Shown here in pieces: positions 13,811 through 27,100 of a stretch of 64,000 bases of DNA (positions within the stretch are counted from its first letter, which is position 1; each line of letters begins with the position of its first letter). The translations under genes were made by a program, and so were the position numbers. Source of the stretch: Allacma fusca. Its lineage: Eukaryota > Arthropoda > Collembola > Symphypleona > Sminthuridae. The stretch spans positions 29,583,378-29,647,377 of the forward strand of contig OX359248.1 of assembly GCA_947179485.1 (NCBI GenBank). The letters run 5' to 3'. The notes under the pieces were generated by a model. That model was not told the DNA's origin, ran no database searches, and saw only the letters and a program-made list of their open reading frames with translations.

Positions 13811-14061
13811 TGCATGTTCCATACCTATTTCTTTCCTGGGGTCATCGACTCCCTCTAAGTTACAAAAGTGTGTGCTTTACTCAACTCATATACATGAGGA
13901 CTTCAGATTTAGATTGCAGACTGAATTTAATGAGATGTACCTGTTGAGTATTTGAATTAGATCCTTTCGTGACGTTCACGTATTATTCCTCATTTAGACA
14001 GTAAAATCCTCATCCAGAATTAACTCAAATCCCACAAGATGACAATCTATAACTTTTACAT

Positions 14062-14091
14062 CAACCCATGCAAATTTGTGAGCGTGGGTTG
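14062..14091. repeat. 10-base-pair hairpin
   Basis: CAACCCATGC and GCGTGGGTTG pair along 10 positions with one G-U pair, around a 10-base loop. Confidence 0.7.
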
Positions 14092-16403
14092 AAAATGTGA
14101 AATTACTATCTCTGGAATGTAAATTATTTCCAGGTTACTATAACATTCAAATCACATTTTAATACTACAAGGTAATAAAGTATAAAATATAACTCATAAC
14201 ATTTTACACACTAATAAAAAAAAATTAAACATTTATTACTTGCAAGATGCTATGACTGTGAACTTACCATTGGAACAGCAATTGTCTCACTTTAAGATTT
14301 ACAACAAAACTCTCCTCTCACAATAGGCCTATTACCATAAAACTATGTAAGTGAGCATGCCGCATGCACACTCCAGAATTGAATTGAAAAATGTGCACGT
14401 CATATCATATCTACTGCCCCCCAGCTCCGACCAGGTACCCAGTCCTCCAACATCCCTAAACGATTTCAATTATGGTAAGAGCAACTTAGCCTTTGAACTT
14501 CCTTATAAGGAATCCTAAGTTGCTTGGTTTTGGTTTGACATTCCTCAAGTCAACCATGCGGCCATGCCTTGTGGCCGGAGTTTCTATTTCCTATCCACAT
14601 AACACAATACTACTAGACATGCACTCATCACCCAGTGAACAAAAACACCTCTGTCATGCCTTTCACCTCAAACGAAACAAACAGTCGCATGGAGCTATAG
14701 TTGAAGTGACAGGGATGTACAGACGTAGATACATACATACATACATATTTATATTTTGAGGATTACATATTCGCCGACTGTACGTCAAACCCTTTACTCT
14801 CAACGTGTGCACATATTCTTGCAGACATTATGCAACATTCAAGTTCAAATCTCTAGACAAATAGAAATCTCAGCCCAGGGTTTTGCAGCCATCTGCCAAT
14901 TTTATTGAGTGTGCTTTCACTGCTTACAAGCCTTGCCAGACATTATGTCAGTAGGGGAAATTTATGAAATTGAAACTTCCTCTTTTAGAGTATAAAATTA
15001 AAAGCTTGTTATGCATTAGGAGCCAGCGAAATAATATTCATAATTCCAAGAGAATCTTCCCGTATTATTTCATATCTTGAATTATTATATTCGTGCTCAA
15101 TTCATTCCTACAAAAGAGACCATTCAGACGTCGGAGCCGTACAGGGCCAGCATGACACATAGGGATAGATTACCAAGGACAAAGATTATGTAGGTTAATT
15201 TCACTTAACTGGAAGAGTCAAGACTGGAAATGGAGATACATTCCTCAAGGAATCCCAGTATCCCCGAGTCGGGTAACTATGGGACGGTAATTTAATAAGG
15301 AATTATAGAAAATCCCGCATTACGGAAGTAACACTCTGGAACGCACTTGACACTGTGATATATTACACGGACCTTCCACCATAGCTACATACATACAGTA
15401 TAAGTGTGCCTAAAGAACCGCTCGTCACCTCAACCTACAAAGGAATGTGGAACATGATTACGCACTTCCCTTCCTAGTACGTTCCGGGGTTGAAGCAAGT
15501 AGTCGGCTAGTTTCAGGATACACACAGGAAGCATCTCTGGAAAATTGCCTCACTGGATGAAATCCATACCTTCTACATACACGATCAAGTACAGACAAAA
15601 CTTGGGATGAAATATGAATCTATTTGTTCCCTACAGCCAATGACATCCGATCATTCTTCTCCTTGAACAGCTCACATATGAACATCTTGTAATATCATAA
15701 GAGAAGGTAACCATGGCGGAAGACGTCCCTGGATTGAATGTGTATAATTATTGGTATTGGAATACCTTTTGGATGTAGCCACTGCTCTACGTGTATTTAT
15801 GTATCTACAGCCTCCAGTACTATTTTCCCAGACAGAGGATTTTACGAGCTGGAGACAGAGAGCTACTAGTGAAAGGATTTGACCAACAATATTTCCTCCT
15901 TGGATGTGAGATAGTATCCTTTATACCCTACAGATATAATCCCTACATGTATGTACTAGGATAAGAATTGTCTCCAGCGTTCATTCCAGTCTAGTAGATA
16001 CGGAAGGATGCCAGGAACGCGGACTACATAGCCACTGAGAAAGGAAACTCATTGAGAATTTTTACGCACCGTGTGCGTAGTTTTACTATGACCAAAGCTA
16101 TCTTGGAAGGAGCACAAGGTAGTATTAGTATTTGATAGCAAGTCAGCTCAAAGTGCAAAGGGTGAGACACGTGGAGAGTTCGAGAAAGGAGGGAAGGAGT
16201 ACCATCCATGACGTGGAATACTTTCTTCATGACGTCATCATGGTCTCCTCAATCTACACAATTCCACGTGGAGGCCATCGATCCATCTCCCAAAACATTG
16301 TAACTATATACAGAACAGAGATGCGTACGAAGGGACCTTTACACACTTTCCCCGCTCTCCCAATGAGTCTGCTCTTTCAATCTACGCACATAAAGTACCT
16401 TGC

Positions 16404-16432
16404 ACTCTCTCTCTCTTTCTCTCTCTCTCTCT
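16404..16432. repeat. (CT)n microsatellite
   Basis: A CT run with one interruption. Confidence 0.9.
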
Positions 16433-16697
16433 CCCTCGTTCGCTCCATGTGCTCCTCTTGTGCCTTCAACTCGTAAACATCAGCTGGCAGGCTAGACACC
16501 TCTCTTGTTCCCTATAAAGAGGCATGAGAGCCCAGCCTAAGGGTATAGGCTATCTTGCTTATATGTATATACATCTGACTCTGCAAAATCTCTGAAAGAA
16601 ATGCTGGGATAGAGTTTTTATTCCAAAGACGCTGTATAAAGTCCCTGATAGTTATCTGCGTACCTTCAATGCTTCCAATCAAAGTTTTTACAGCCTT

Positions 16698-16747
16698 CCT
16701 CACAAGGAGATTCTTCCCAGATCCTCACAAGGAGTTTCTTCCCAGAT
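16698..16747. repeat. Recent 25-base tandem duplication
   Basis: Two adjacent 25-base units starting CCTCACAAGGAG differ at one base (A/T). Confidence 0.85.
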
Positions 16748-19700
16748 CCCTCAAAAGAAGTAAATCAAGTATGTGGGGTAGTTATATGTAAACTTCATAT
16801 TTCAAAAATTCTAAGACTTGAGTATGTACGCCTTCCAATAGACACAGGACGTTAGTCATCTCTAGTCAATCGGAGTAAATTAATCCCAAAGTTAAAAAAT
16901 TGCCTCTTATTTTTCTCCAGCCAACATTCCCTGTCCTGTTTTAAGCTCTATGTATTTATAGATAGGGAAAGTTGATGAATGACCTCGATAAGTATGCTTC
17001 AGCTTGGCTCGGAGGATGACCTATGTGTGTAAGTGAATCCTAGGTATAATGTGGATCGTGATATGTGTAGATACAAGATGGGCATTGTATGTAATATGGT
17101 CAGTGTCCGTTAGTAGTATCTAGTATGTCTGGTACACTGCGTAGAGGCAGAGGTCCTGAAATAGTCCCAATGTAATCTTTTCCTCGACCTAAAAGCAACT
17201 TTCATCAATAATATTTTTCCAAGTGCTGTGCCAGGGTATAAGATTCGTTCCAATATTTGTGGCACTTCGTCGTTCTACGATCACTCAACGTTATAGCGAT
17301 TGGAGAGAGAAAGGAGGAGAGAGCCAGATGATAAGGAGTAAATTAATGTCTTGGATTTTCTCATGGTAAGATTGCCTTTTAGAAGGGCGGCTGGGAGAAG
17401 GAAGGAATGAAGTAAGTGATATCTCTAAGACTTGACAGTATTCAATTCTACTGTAGTATCTGTATAGCTGGCGGACCTTTGAGAACACACAGGTTGCGAT
17501 ATCATCCTTGCCGAAAGAAACAGCTCGTCCATTAACTACCACCTTTTTTATTAGGGTATCTTTCCAGCACAGAAACTACAATGCAGATGCTCACTCAGCC
17601 TCTCCACAAATCCAATACATATGCAGACGTCCATACCATAGGAAATAGCTACTTGTCCTCAATCTCGAAATAGAACTTGACGATAGAGCCGCGGAGCTAA
17701 TTTACATAACCTATTTCACCTCCTGACGTAAATACTTGTTTTACTAGTTTCTTTTTCCCATTACGCAGATATTACTACTACCTCATGCATATATACGTGG
17801 ACATACTCACTCCAGGGGCTGCAAACAAGTTGCATTCAAAGCATCAAAGCTTCAGTCTCAATGTAAGCAATCAAGGAGAGATATGTTTAGCACAGTGAAT
17901 CCATTTCCATTTTTATCCATCATATTTGCATTACGCAGTGACTAATAATAATCCTCGATAATTTTTTTCTGGTTAGTTACTTTTTTTTTGTAGCAAGATG
18001 CACATAACGATCATGAAACAGATGTGGGCACTTAAAAGTATCTCTACTGTAGTCCCAGCTGAGTTCATTTATAACCCCAATGTTCCTTATTATTAAATTC
18101 AGAGAAATCCTGAGGAGAGACAACGAGAGATATACATATAAATGTTCTAAAACTACTATCCACAAAGCACTTAAACCCTCAGTGCTTCTTCCGTAATGTT
18201 CCATTTGGCTAAAACTTGCAGTTCATTTCACTCACTGGAAATAACTATTTTATTGCTAGTTAAGCCAACTATCTGAAGGCCCACGTTATTAGTACTGTCA
18301 TCCATGTAGTGTGACTGTATCCAGCAAATTCTATTTATATGTTACTCGCAATCAGTAGTTTTCCGAATTACTGTAGTTTATTTAAGATTTTTTATCCAGC
18401 ATCGTTTTTTACCTGGTAGTTACTGACTCTTGCTACGGGGATGTGAGGATTAAAACATTCATTTGGCCCATTAGCAAGCATAACTACCCTCCTACAATAT
18501 TTTAACAACTATCAGCTGCTGACAGAATATTTGACCATGAACTCATCCTGAACCATCCGGATATGTACTTTTGTACACAGTTCCCTGGAACAAGTATTTT
18601 TGATTCCCAGAATTTACTTGTTGTTTAATGAAATTATATATGTACATATGTGTAAATACACAGCACACATAAATCCTAACGTTCATTAAACCAATGTGGA
18701 TATGTCGAATGGGTCTCCGAATTCCAGGGCTAGGATGTACCATGCATTAAATACAAGAGAAAATGGCCAGACAAAAGACTGACAGAAAGGCGGATCAGTC
18801 GGGTGTGGCTAGCAATTAGCAAGTACAGGGTTAAATTGAGTAATAATAAGCTGCCGTTGCTTCGAAAATGAGGTATCAATACACAAGTGTTTAGGACTGC
18901 CCTCAACTCCGAATTATAAGGTTATTTCTGTGGATGGGATCTTATTTCGAGAATACATCTGAGAATTCTCACTGACGTATATGAACGTAATGTACATTAG
19001 ATACTGTTCATCATACGGTCATATGTACCTCGATATTCTAAACAGAGTGGGGATTTCCTGGATGGATTCACAAGAGACATTATGTTTAACAGAATATATA
19101 ATCTGCATAATGATGCCGATGGTGAGTGTGACTTCTGACGTCCAAGTCTATTTATTTATAGTCGGCCTCTGTGACCGTCACTGTACATATGCACACACTC
19201 GAGAAACCAAAAGCATTTACCAAGATTTAGAATTAGGATCTTAGTGGGCAATCAGCATCAGACTGCATCGCAGCAGTCTATAAATTTAGGTGGTCAGGAA
19301 AAAATTGGACTGCTAAGTGGAAACACGTGATCAGACTGCTTGTTGCTTACGGAGAAAAAGTTTGCTTGCGCACGTTCATCTGCAGGTGCAGAACTATTCA
19401 AATTAAATTGAAAAGTGTAAAATTGTATGTATGTAGATACATCTAAATACTAAATAATTTTTCTAAAGATTTTTAGTTCCTGGGTAGGATTTTTGTTCAA
19501 AACTAGATACTTTCATACTCTCTTGCTCCACATACAATTTTTCGTGACTTGGGGCTTCTTATGACAAAGTTGTTCGTTCCGGATGCTGTTCCACGTAATA
19601 AAGGGAAAGCTCACAGGAGCTGAGTGAGTGTATAGATCAGCGGGGGGAACGAACTGAAGAAAATATTTCACATCACCACAGCAACGCCAAGGCTGGATCT

Positions 19701-22700
19701 CGAAAGAAAGACCAGCAGGAATAGTATAAAATACATAATCTTTTAAATACATACATATGTACATGTGAACTACAAAAGAAAATACTCTCAGTTTTTTTCC
19801 ATACAAACTAGAGAAATCAGATGAAATCCCATGCTGTAAGAAAGGTATTCAGTGTGTAATTCCGTTTAAGTAGATACAGTATGTAACATTTGAAGGGAGG
19901 AAATCTCAAGTCGGAATGTAGAACGTTCAAAATACAGATCGTCAGCTGGAAGATTCCTGTATTATTGCAACTATGACCACCAACAAATAAGATTGCTTTG
20001 ATGGGATGACGTCCAAGACGGCCGCCACTTCCAACCAGGCATAAAAGAGTATGTACATAAACAAAATGAGTCTTCAAAAGGAAAAAGCACGTAAGGAAGG
20101 AAACCTTGCTTAAAATAAATTTAAATAAATAAACCATCTCATTTTAAAGATATGGATTAGACAGTCCACCTACAATCCCAGATCGTTTCTCCTGTTTATT
20201 TATCCTAGTGTCTAGGACATGGCTGCGGGAATCATACCAAAAACCTCACATGGGATACATACAGACCGATTAAGATACATTTTGAAAAATATGTTTATAG
20301 TAGATACTCATGCCATTATATTATTGCTTCCTAGTAGTCCGACCTTCAGAACAATTTTTAAAATCGTAGTAAGTTTGTAAAACCTTTGAGTAAGATTTTA
20401 TTTTAACACTAAGTTTCAGTATATTTCCTGCAAAGGGAACATTTGCAGGACGTGTAAGCACGATAAGCAACTAATCAAAGTCGTCTGCATTACTTACAGT
20501 CGAGGAATAAAAATGCTTGAAGGGTATCCACCATTGATTTAAAATATTTCCTTACTGGTTCAACGGATAATAATAATAATTACAGTGTGGTTTCTGAATC
20601 TATAAAAATTTACATGAGTCATTAAATGATTAATTAGAACGTGTCTGATACTCATACATACGTACGTAAGTACAAACGGCTTATAACAGCTTATACACAC
20701 GCGTACAGCTTTTGAAATGATTAATTTTGAATTTCAGACTTTTCCCCTCAACTTTGATGCCTGACTCCGGATCACTCATGTACAAAATGAAAAAAGTACA
20801 CATGGACATGTTAATCGAGAGTACCTTATCCTTTTTGGCCTAGGGTTGTAGTTGAAAGCTCCATTTAATCAGCTTGTGTGCACATGAAAGATTATAGTAC
20901 ACGTTCAGTCCCATCAGACACATGTCTTTCACTGTAATTATTCCCCCGCACCGCAATCCCAGGCTTTTGTTCTACAGTCCCAGCATAGGTAGGTAGACTG
21001 CTTACTTTACGAATTTTTGATTGCACACCCAACACCATCCGACCAGCATGTTTTAAGCTCGTCTCAAAGCACGTGGCAATTGGCAATTCATCCCGATTTA
21101 ATTGCACGGGACTGTAACCCAGGACAGTGAGTTATTTGTATTATTTGTGTAGGTATTTACATTTGTAGTTATATATAGTGAGCAAGGTAAAATTTAATAT
21201 TTTCCAATAAACATGCGTGTAACAATCATTCCACACGGGTTTCAAGGGACATAAAAAGCTCCTCATTATGGATTTGACATGGAGAGGTGAACACGAGCAA
21301 GGTTTTTTCCCTTTGCTTTTGCTATTGAACTGACAATTCCTTACGCGTGATTTTTCTGTCGTACTGGTTTCCAAGGTTTCTGTGACCATTTAAATTAACA
21401 AAAATAACAAACTACCATTACACTTTGATCTTTATGGTGAAAAGCTTTGAATTCTTTTTGTGGGTACTCTGATCGGATGTTTTTAAAGTGGTGAAAGTAT
21501 CACCCATCAAAGGGATATATCAATAGCAGAAATGTCAGCAAAACAGAAAACACGGGGTTGGAAGCTGTCACAAATTCAGAAATAAGTACATAAAAATTAA
21601 AAAACGAAAATATGTCAAGCGAAAGGTTCTGACAATCTAGAAAATTATGGGTAATAATAGAAATCCCGATACTGCAGCCTTGGACAACTTCTGTCAATAT
21701 CGTGTTTTGCTCCAATAGATCTCCTATAAGATTCTAACTTTTGCAACGTGCTCTCTCTCTCTATATATGCTGAGGAAACTAAAAGAGCACAATACCAGGA
21801 ATGTTAATTTAAGATTGATTTTTAATACCCTCCTCCTCCACCGTGGGGACAAGTTATTGTAACATAAATGACAAAAAATAATTTTCTTGGGGGAAAGGAG
21901 GTCAGAAAAGTTTAGCAACTTTGCGGGTACACATGTATACTACTTACGATGATGCTCATACATGCATCTATTCAATATTGAATTTTTACAAAGTTTGTTT
22001 CTTCATTGAGAAAGGTTTATGTAGAGCGTTGAAAACAGTCTCTGTTTTATTTACAGTGGTGTATGAACATATACAGATTGAGTATGTCATACGTATACGT
22101 ATTTATAAACGTGGAGGGAATTAGTATGTATGTACCAGTCATAATAAATTGTATAGGCTCATAAGCAGCCTTGCTTACAAGTGACTCCTAGTGCATCTCT
22201 GTATGACAAATGGGAGTGTGAGTGATGAAAAATAAACAATACTGATGTGGGAAAGGTTCCAAAACATTTGCTATCAGGGAAAGCGTTACATGAAAAGTTA
22301 CTTTACTTTAATTTGATAACATGGACAGATTTCATTACTTGATGTCAAACACCTTTCAACAGGACTTTTCATTTCTCAATCAGTGGGGATAATCATATGC
22401 AGAAAAAAAAACTATCTCTGACTCGACCGAATTGAGTTGATATTTTTCTCTTGGGTAAGTCTTTCCCACACGTCATACCATGGGGACAGAAGAGTAAATC
22501 AAATTGAATTAGGACTTTTCCCAACATTCCTCATCTCACCGATCACGAGCCCATCAGCTGTCAAATTATCAAGCCATGATCAACTTTCCCCCCTGGGTCC
22601 AACTTCCAATAACCTCTCCTTAACAGCATTAAATAAACACTGTATTGACACGATTGCAAACAGCAAGAATCAAACCCCGTACTTGATACACTACTAAAGA

Positions 22701-23211
22701 GCATGCACAAAAAGCCAGATTTTTCATGTATTGTTAGCTTACAGTCTATATATTTTAGCAATAGGAAGAACCCTCTCCGATGCAAATAATTAAAGTAACC
22801 CGTCCCTCAACTCCGGTGCATGTTAACATGCAAGTAGAATGTACCTCATTACTCAACCCTAGAGCCAAATGACATTTGAAATCCGGAATCAGTCCGAGAA
22901 ATGAAACTCCAAAGTCCAAGACTCAATCATTTTATTTGAGCGTGAAAGGAGCAATGAACTGGATGACATGAAGCCATGATAAATAATAGACACCTGTAAC
23001 TTAATTTAGCCGAGTATCTCTTTAGGGACAATGCATTATGCAAAAAGGTCCAAAGTACACTCCGAGAAATTTTGAAGCTCCTTCTCCTAATTATTATTAC
23101 CACATAGTCACTTGTTACATTACACAGCATTCAAGAAAATCCCCCATCCCACACAATCCTTAATTGGGAATCAACTTCAGCTCCCATCAATATATTCCAT
23201 AGGTATACAGG

Positions 23212-23242
<31 letters not shown>
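23212..23242. repeat. (CTA)n microsatellite
   Basis: About ten uninterrupted CTA units. Confidence 0.9.
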
Positions 23243-24103
23243 ATGAGGTTGTTCAACTCAAGTCCCAATCCCCTCAAGCCCTGTCATTAATTTCTTCCAG
23301 AGACCCAAGTGTCAAAAATAACGGGAAATTCTAAGAATACTCTTAAAATCATCCTTTGTTGGGAAACTCAAATTTAATTATCAAAGTTAGACACTCAAAC
23401 CTACATATTGATATTATGGTCACAAATTTCATAACCCACAGAAAAAAAAAGTGGAATAAAACCCATACCATGTACTACCTCAAGTATTAACTTCTGACAA
23501 TTTACTGCCCCCGCTGTAAAAAAAAACCCCTCTTGAGAGAATAATTATTACAGAGAACTAAAACAACGATAAAAGATCAAATATAAAATAAATAAAAGAG
23601 AGTGGCCTGATTGTTAGATATTTTTTTTGCGAGAGTAAACATCTTCCGAAGGGTTATTTTTTTGTAATGACAGTATACCGAAATGAGAACGGCTCTGAAA
23701 TTAGCTGGATTTTGCACTCGCTGTTCCCTGCACTTGTACAAACGTACATGGCTCCGTTGAAAGGGAAAGTTGGATGTGGTGAGATACATAAGTAAGTTGT
23801 AAAAGAAGCAACAAACAATCCCGCATCTTATGTAGGTCCCCTACTGTACTCTAGTCTGGGTTACATACTACATACAGTTGGGAGGTCTCGGGTGTAAAAA
23901 AAAGAAGAGGAAACATGAAATAAACAGAAATGAAGGATTGTTTAAATGAAACCGAAAGTGGATTCATCTTCTGTCCTCATTTTCCTCTTTGGGTGGAGAT
24001 GATATCCATGCACTCATGTTTACAACCAAGTTGACACTCATTCCCTTCATTTGTCTATTTTACTACTGGAGCTCAGTTTACAAACTGGCTTTCACCTACT
24101 TAC

Positions 24104-24149
24104 TCACCCCTCCAGGCTCTCTGATGTCCTCCTGTGTATCAACAGTAAG
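24104..24149 (-). CDS. Candidate 46-base exon, minus strand
   Basis: The minus-strand acceptor (AAGATTTCCCAG) and GTAAGT donor frame 46 bases with a single open frame, reading LTVDTQEDIREPGGV. It starts on a codon boundary, which fits the phase of the candidate exon at 46833-46877. It is very short, so chance is a real possibility. Confidence 0.22.
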
Positions 24150-27100
24150 CTGGGAAATCTTTGAATGGATGTGCTTACAGTTACAGTTTATATATGCATG
24201 AGGCTCTTATGAATCTAGTCCAAGTATATTAGCTTCCGTCACTCCTCCAAGTATCTACTGATAGATGGTCGTAAACATGGAAATGAGGGAAACCCAAAGT
24301 ATGTAAGGGGCCATAAACGTATGGAAGTTGATATGAAAAGCGAGAAGATTTTACGACCAGCCCAACTTGCATCAACTACCTTTTCATTACTACTGCACAG
24401 TCGAGTGCATACACCATGGATGCTTTCTCAATATTTACGTCTGAAAAAAGTGTTTATTTTACTATGCTCTTCGCTTATTTTACTAATAGAACGTATTCTC
24501 TTCACATCCCCACAGAAATAGTACACAGTCCATTTTCCTCTGTTTGTCGTGTCGAGAGCGTGCCTCATTATTTGAGCTTGTTTTCCAATGAGAGTCCCAC
24601 ACCGCTTCCAAATTAGCCTTTAAATATTTGCATCTAGTTTCATTACTTGTCCTACATTGGTTTCCTGTTTTAAAATCTGAATCTAAATTTTAGTTGAAAT
24701 AGTAGATAGTAGTACTCATGATATGTAGATACATACATATGTAAAATAGCTCCGACCTTATCACAATCAGCCCTTACTCCTTCCCCATACACAGCCTACA
24801 TATTCTATTGACGTATTCACGAAGATTCACTGTGGGCTCAAATTTTTTTAAAGGATATATTTTTTAACGACTGATAATAAATTTTTGACAGGAAGGAAAC
24901 TATCCTTGAAAATAATAACAACATATTTCCGAGAAATTGCACCCAAAACAATTTACCCTTCCAAGACTGAAAGTCTGAAAGAGTTGGGAAATATTGAAAG
25001 TGTGGTAGAGTATCTATGTTTATAACCTCCGAATTTACAGTCTTTACTCAAACCCAAACTGTGGTAATGATTGAACACATCTCCAAACGTGCCCGCCAGT
25101 TTATTCCGAGATGCATATGTAAAAACATGTCATTGGGAGAGGAACTTCCAAGAATAGTTGAACACTTGAACAAATAGTGTGTAAGAACGGTTACTGGAAA
25201 CATGCAGCCGCATCCCTGCAAATCCTGATTTTTTTTCTTTAATTCAATATTCATTTGTGAAGGAGCTGCAGAGTTACATGTGAGCCGTCTAAGTAAAAGC
25301 TACACACCATTTGTATGGAACTCACGAAAAACTTATATTTACACAGGATAAGTCCTTGTCCCACGCGTTGGGTTTTAGTAGTTCGTGAACCACGTCAGTC
25401 AATATGTACAGAGACAGAGTGCTGAGGAGGAGGAGAAGAAGAAGAAGAAGATCTCAGAGAGGAGAATTCCCTGGATTATAGAAGTATGGATTCTCTCCTT
25501 CCTCTTAACTCTTTTACCATGAGAATGTGACACTAGGCACGCTTTTAAATAAAAAAAAAGACATCCCTACAGGCGGCGGAAGCCTTTCGAATGAATAAAA
25601 TATTTTGAGTACAATAACCGCAGAAACATCCACTGAACTACTGGTTCAGTTCCTGTCAACAACAAAAACAAGTTTCTAGGAAATTATATGTTGGGTGGAG
25701 AAATGCGTCAAACACAATATAAACAGAAAAAAGTCTATTCATAATACTATAATAGGGACATTAGAATTTCAAAAATCATAATATTTTGTACAAGGCTGAA
25801 CATGTGAAAAACTGTTTTTATGGAAGGATCCAATGGTTGGGATTCCCAGTTTCTGGAATCTATTTTCATCTTATATTTTCTGGGAAATGCCCCAAAACGT
25901 ATTAGGGCAGTGGTTGCGCTGCTTTTAAACAATTAAGGTTCCAACTGACAAATATAACTCCTGAGTCGTGTGGAAGTTAGAGATAATTTTTGAGGCTAAA
26001 ACACAAGCCAGTCTCCAGCCTGGAATAATAAGTGCGTAGTAGTAAATAGTCAGAAGGTCATGTTCATACACGAGGAGATTTTTGTGATGGCATTCATTTG
26101 GCATTATGAGCTACCAAGATAATTATTGCATATACTTAGACCCCTATTAATTTATGTGCACATACATACATAAGTAACACAGGCTGATGAGTACGGCCAT
26201 ACACTTATAAATTCGGGAACGATCGTTGCTCTCCATCAATTTATTCTTGAGTAAATGAAATTAGGGATTCGGTCATGTTCATGCGATTATTCCCACACGA
26301 CAAAATACCCTCTCACCACTTGTCTTGATGCCGTCGGAACGTGTACATGTGCCGCGGTTCCCATGGCCATTAAGCTTTCTTTGTATCCTTCCACGTACAT
26401 ACGCCTTACAGGAAGGATCGGAAAGCATAATCACATGTGACAAATTACATTTCCCTGAGAGAAAGTACCTTTCACATTTCCCTACGTTCACTCAAGTTAA
26501 AGTGCGAGGACCTTCTGCTCTCTATTCCACAATAATTTCCAAATGGAAATCCATGACAGCGTGATCAGGGATGATACAACGCAATTCTCCCACTCATGCT
26601 CTCTTTTGTGAGTCCCTTCTCCGCGTCTAGTAACAAACAATAAACTACGCACCCAAGGAGGAAATTGTAATGAATAATCATATGATCAAAGGCAAGTTCA
26701 CGTGGATTTCATAAAAAATTGACTGATCGTATTCCTCTAAAGCCTTATTTCTGCAGGCTTGTGTGCACACCAAGTCTCTACACGGCATTACATTATCAAG
26801 TTTCTTGAGAAGATAAAAAGAGCCTTATCATATAAAAATGGATCTCACACACACACAAATTCCTAAGGCAATGTACCCTTCTCACGTTGAGCTGATAAAA
26901 CTATCAAATGTGAATCCAAATCAGGAGTTCGATGTCCTCAGGAAGTTCTATGTGTCTGTCGAGATGTGTATACTTATTCAGAAGTAGTATCATATGCACA
27001 TATCTATCTACCTATCCTCCAATAAAAAATTAGTACTGGACATCTCCAACAAGTAACTGTAATAATCCTGGAAATATATTCTTAACTTTAGCTCTGACTT

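Larger units (their letters stand above)
9743..24103. other. Long stretch without a recognised gene
   Basis: AT-rich intergenic or intronic DNA. It holds nested hairpins at 10501-10558, a hairpin at 14062-14091, CT/CA microsatellites at 13775-13810 and 16404-16432, a 25-base tandem duplication at 16698-16747 and a TAC repeat at 23212-23242. None of the open frames (for example 16132-16476) shows a known motif. Confidence 0.45.

Noticed and set aside
16132-16476. 114-codon plus-strand open frame
   Set aside because: Its end is translated from a CT microsatellite (serine/leucine run) and nothing matches a known protein.
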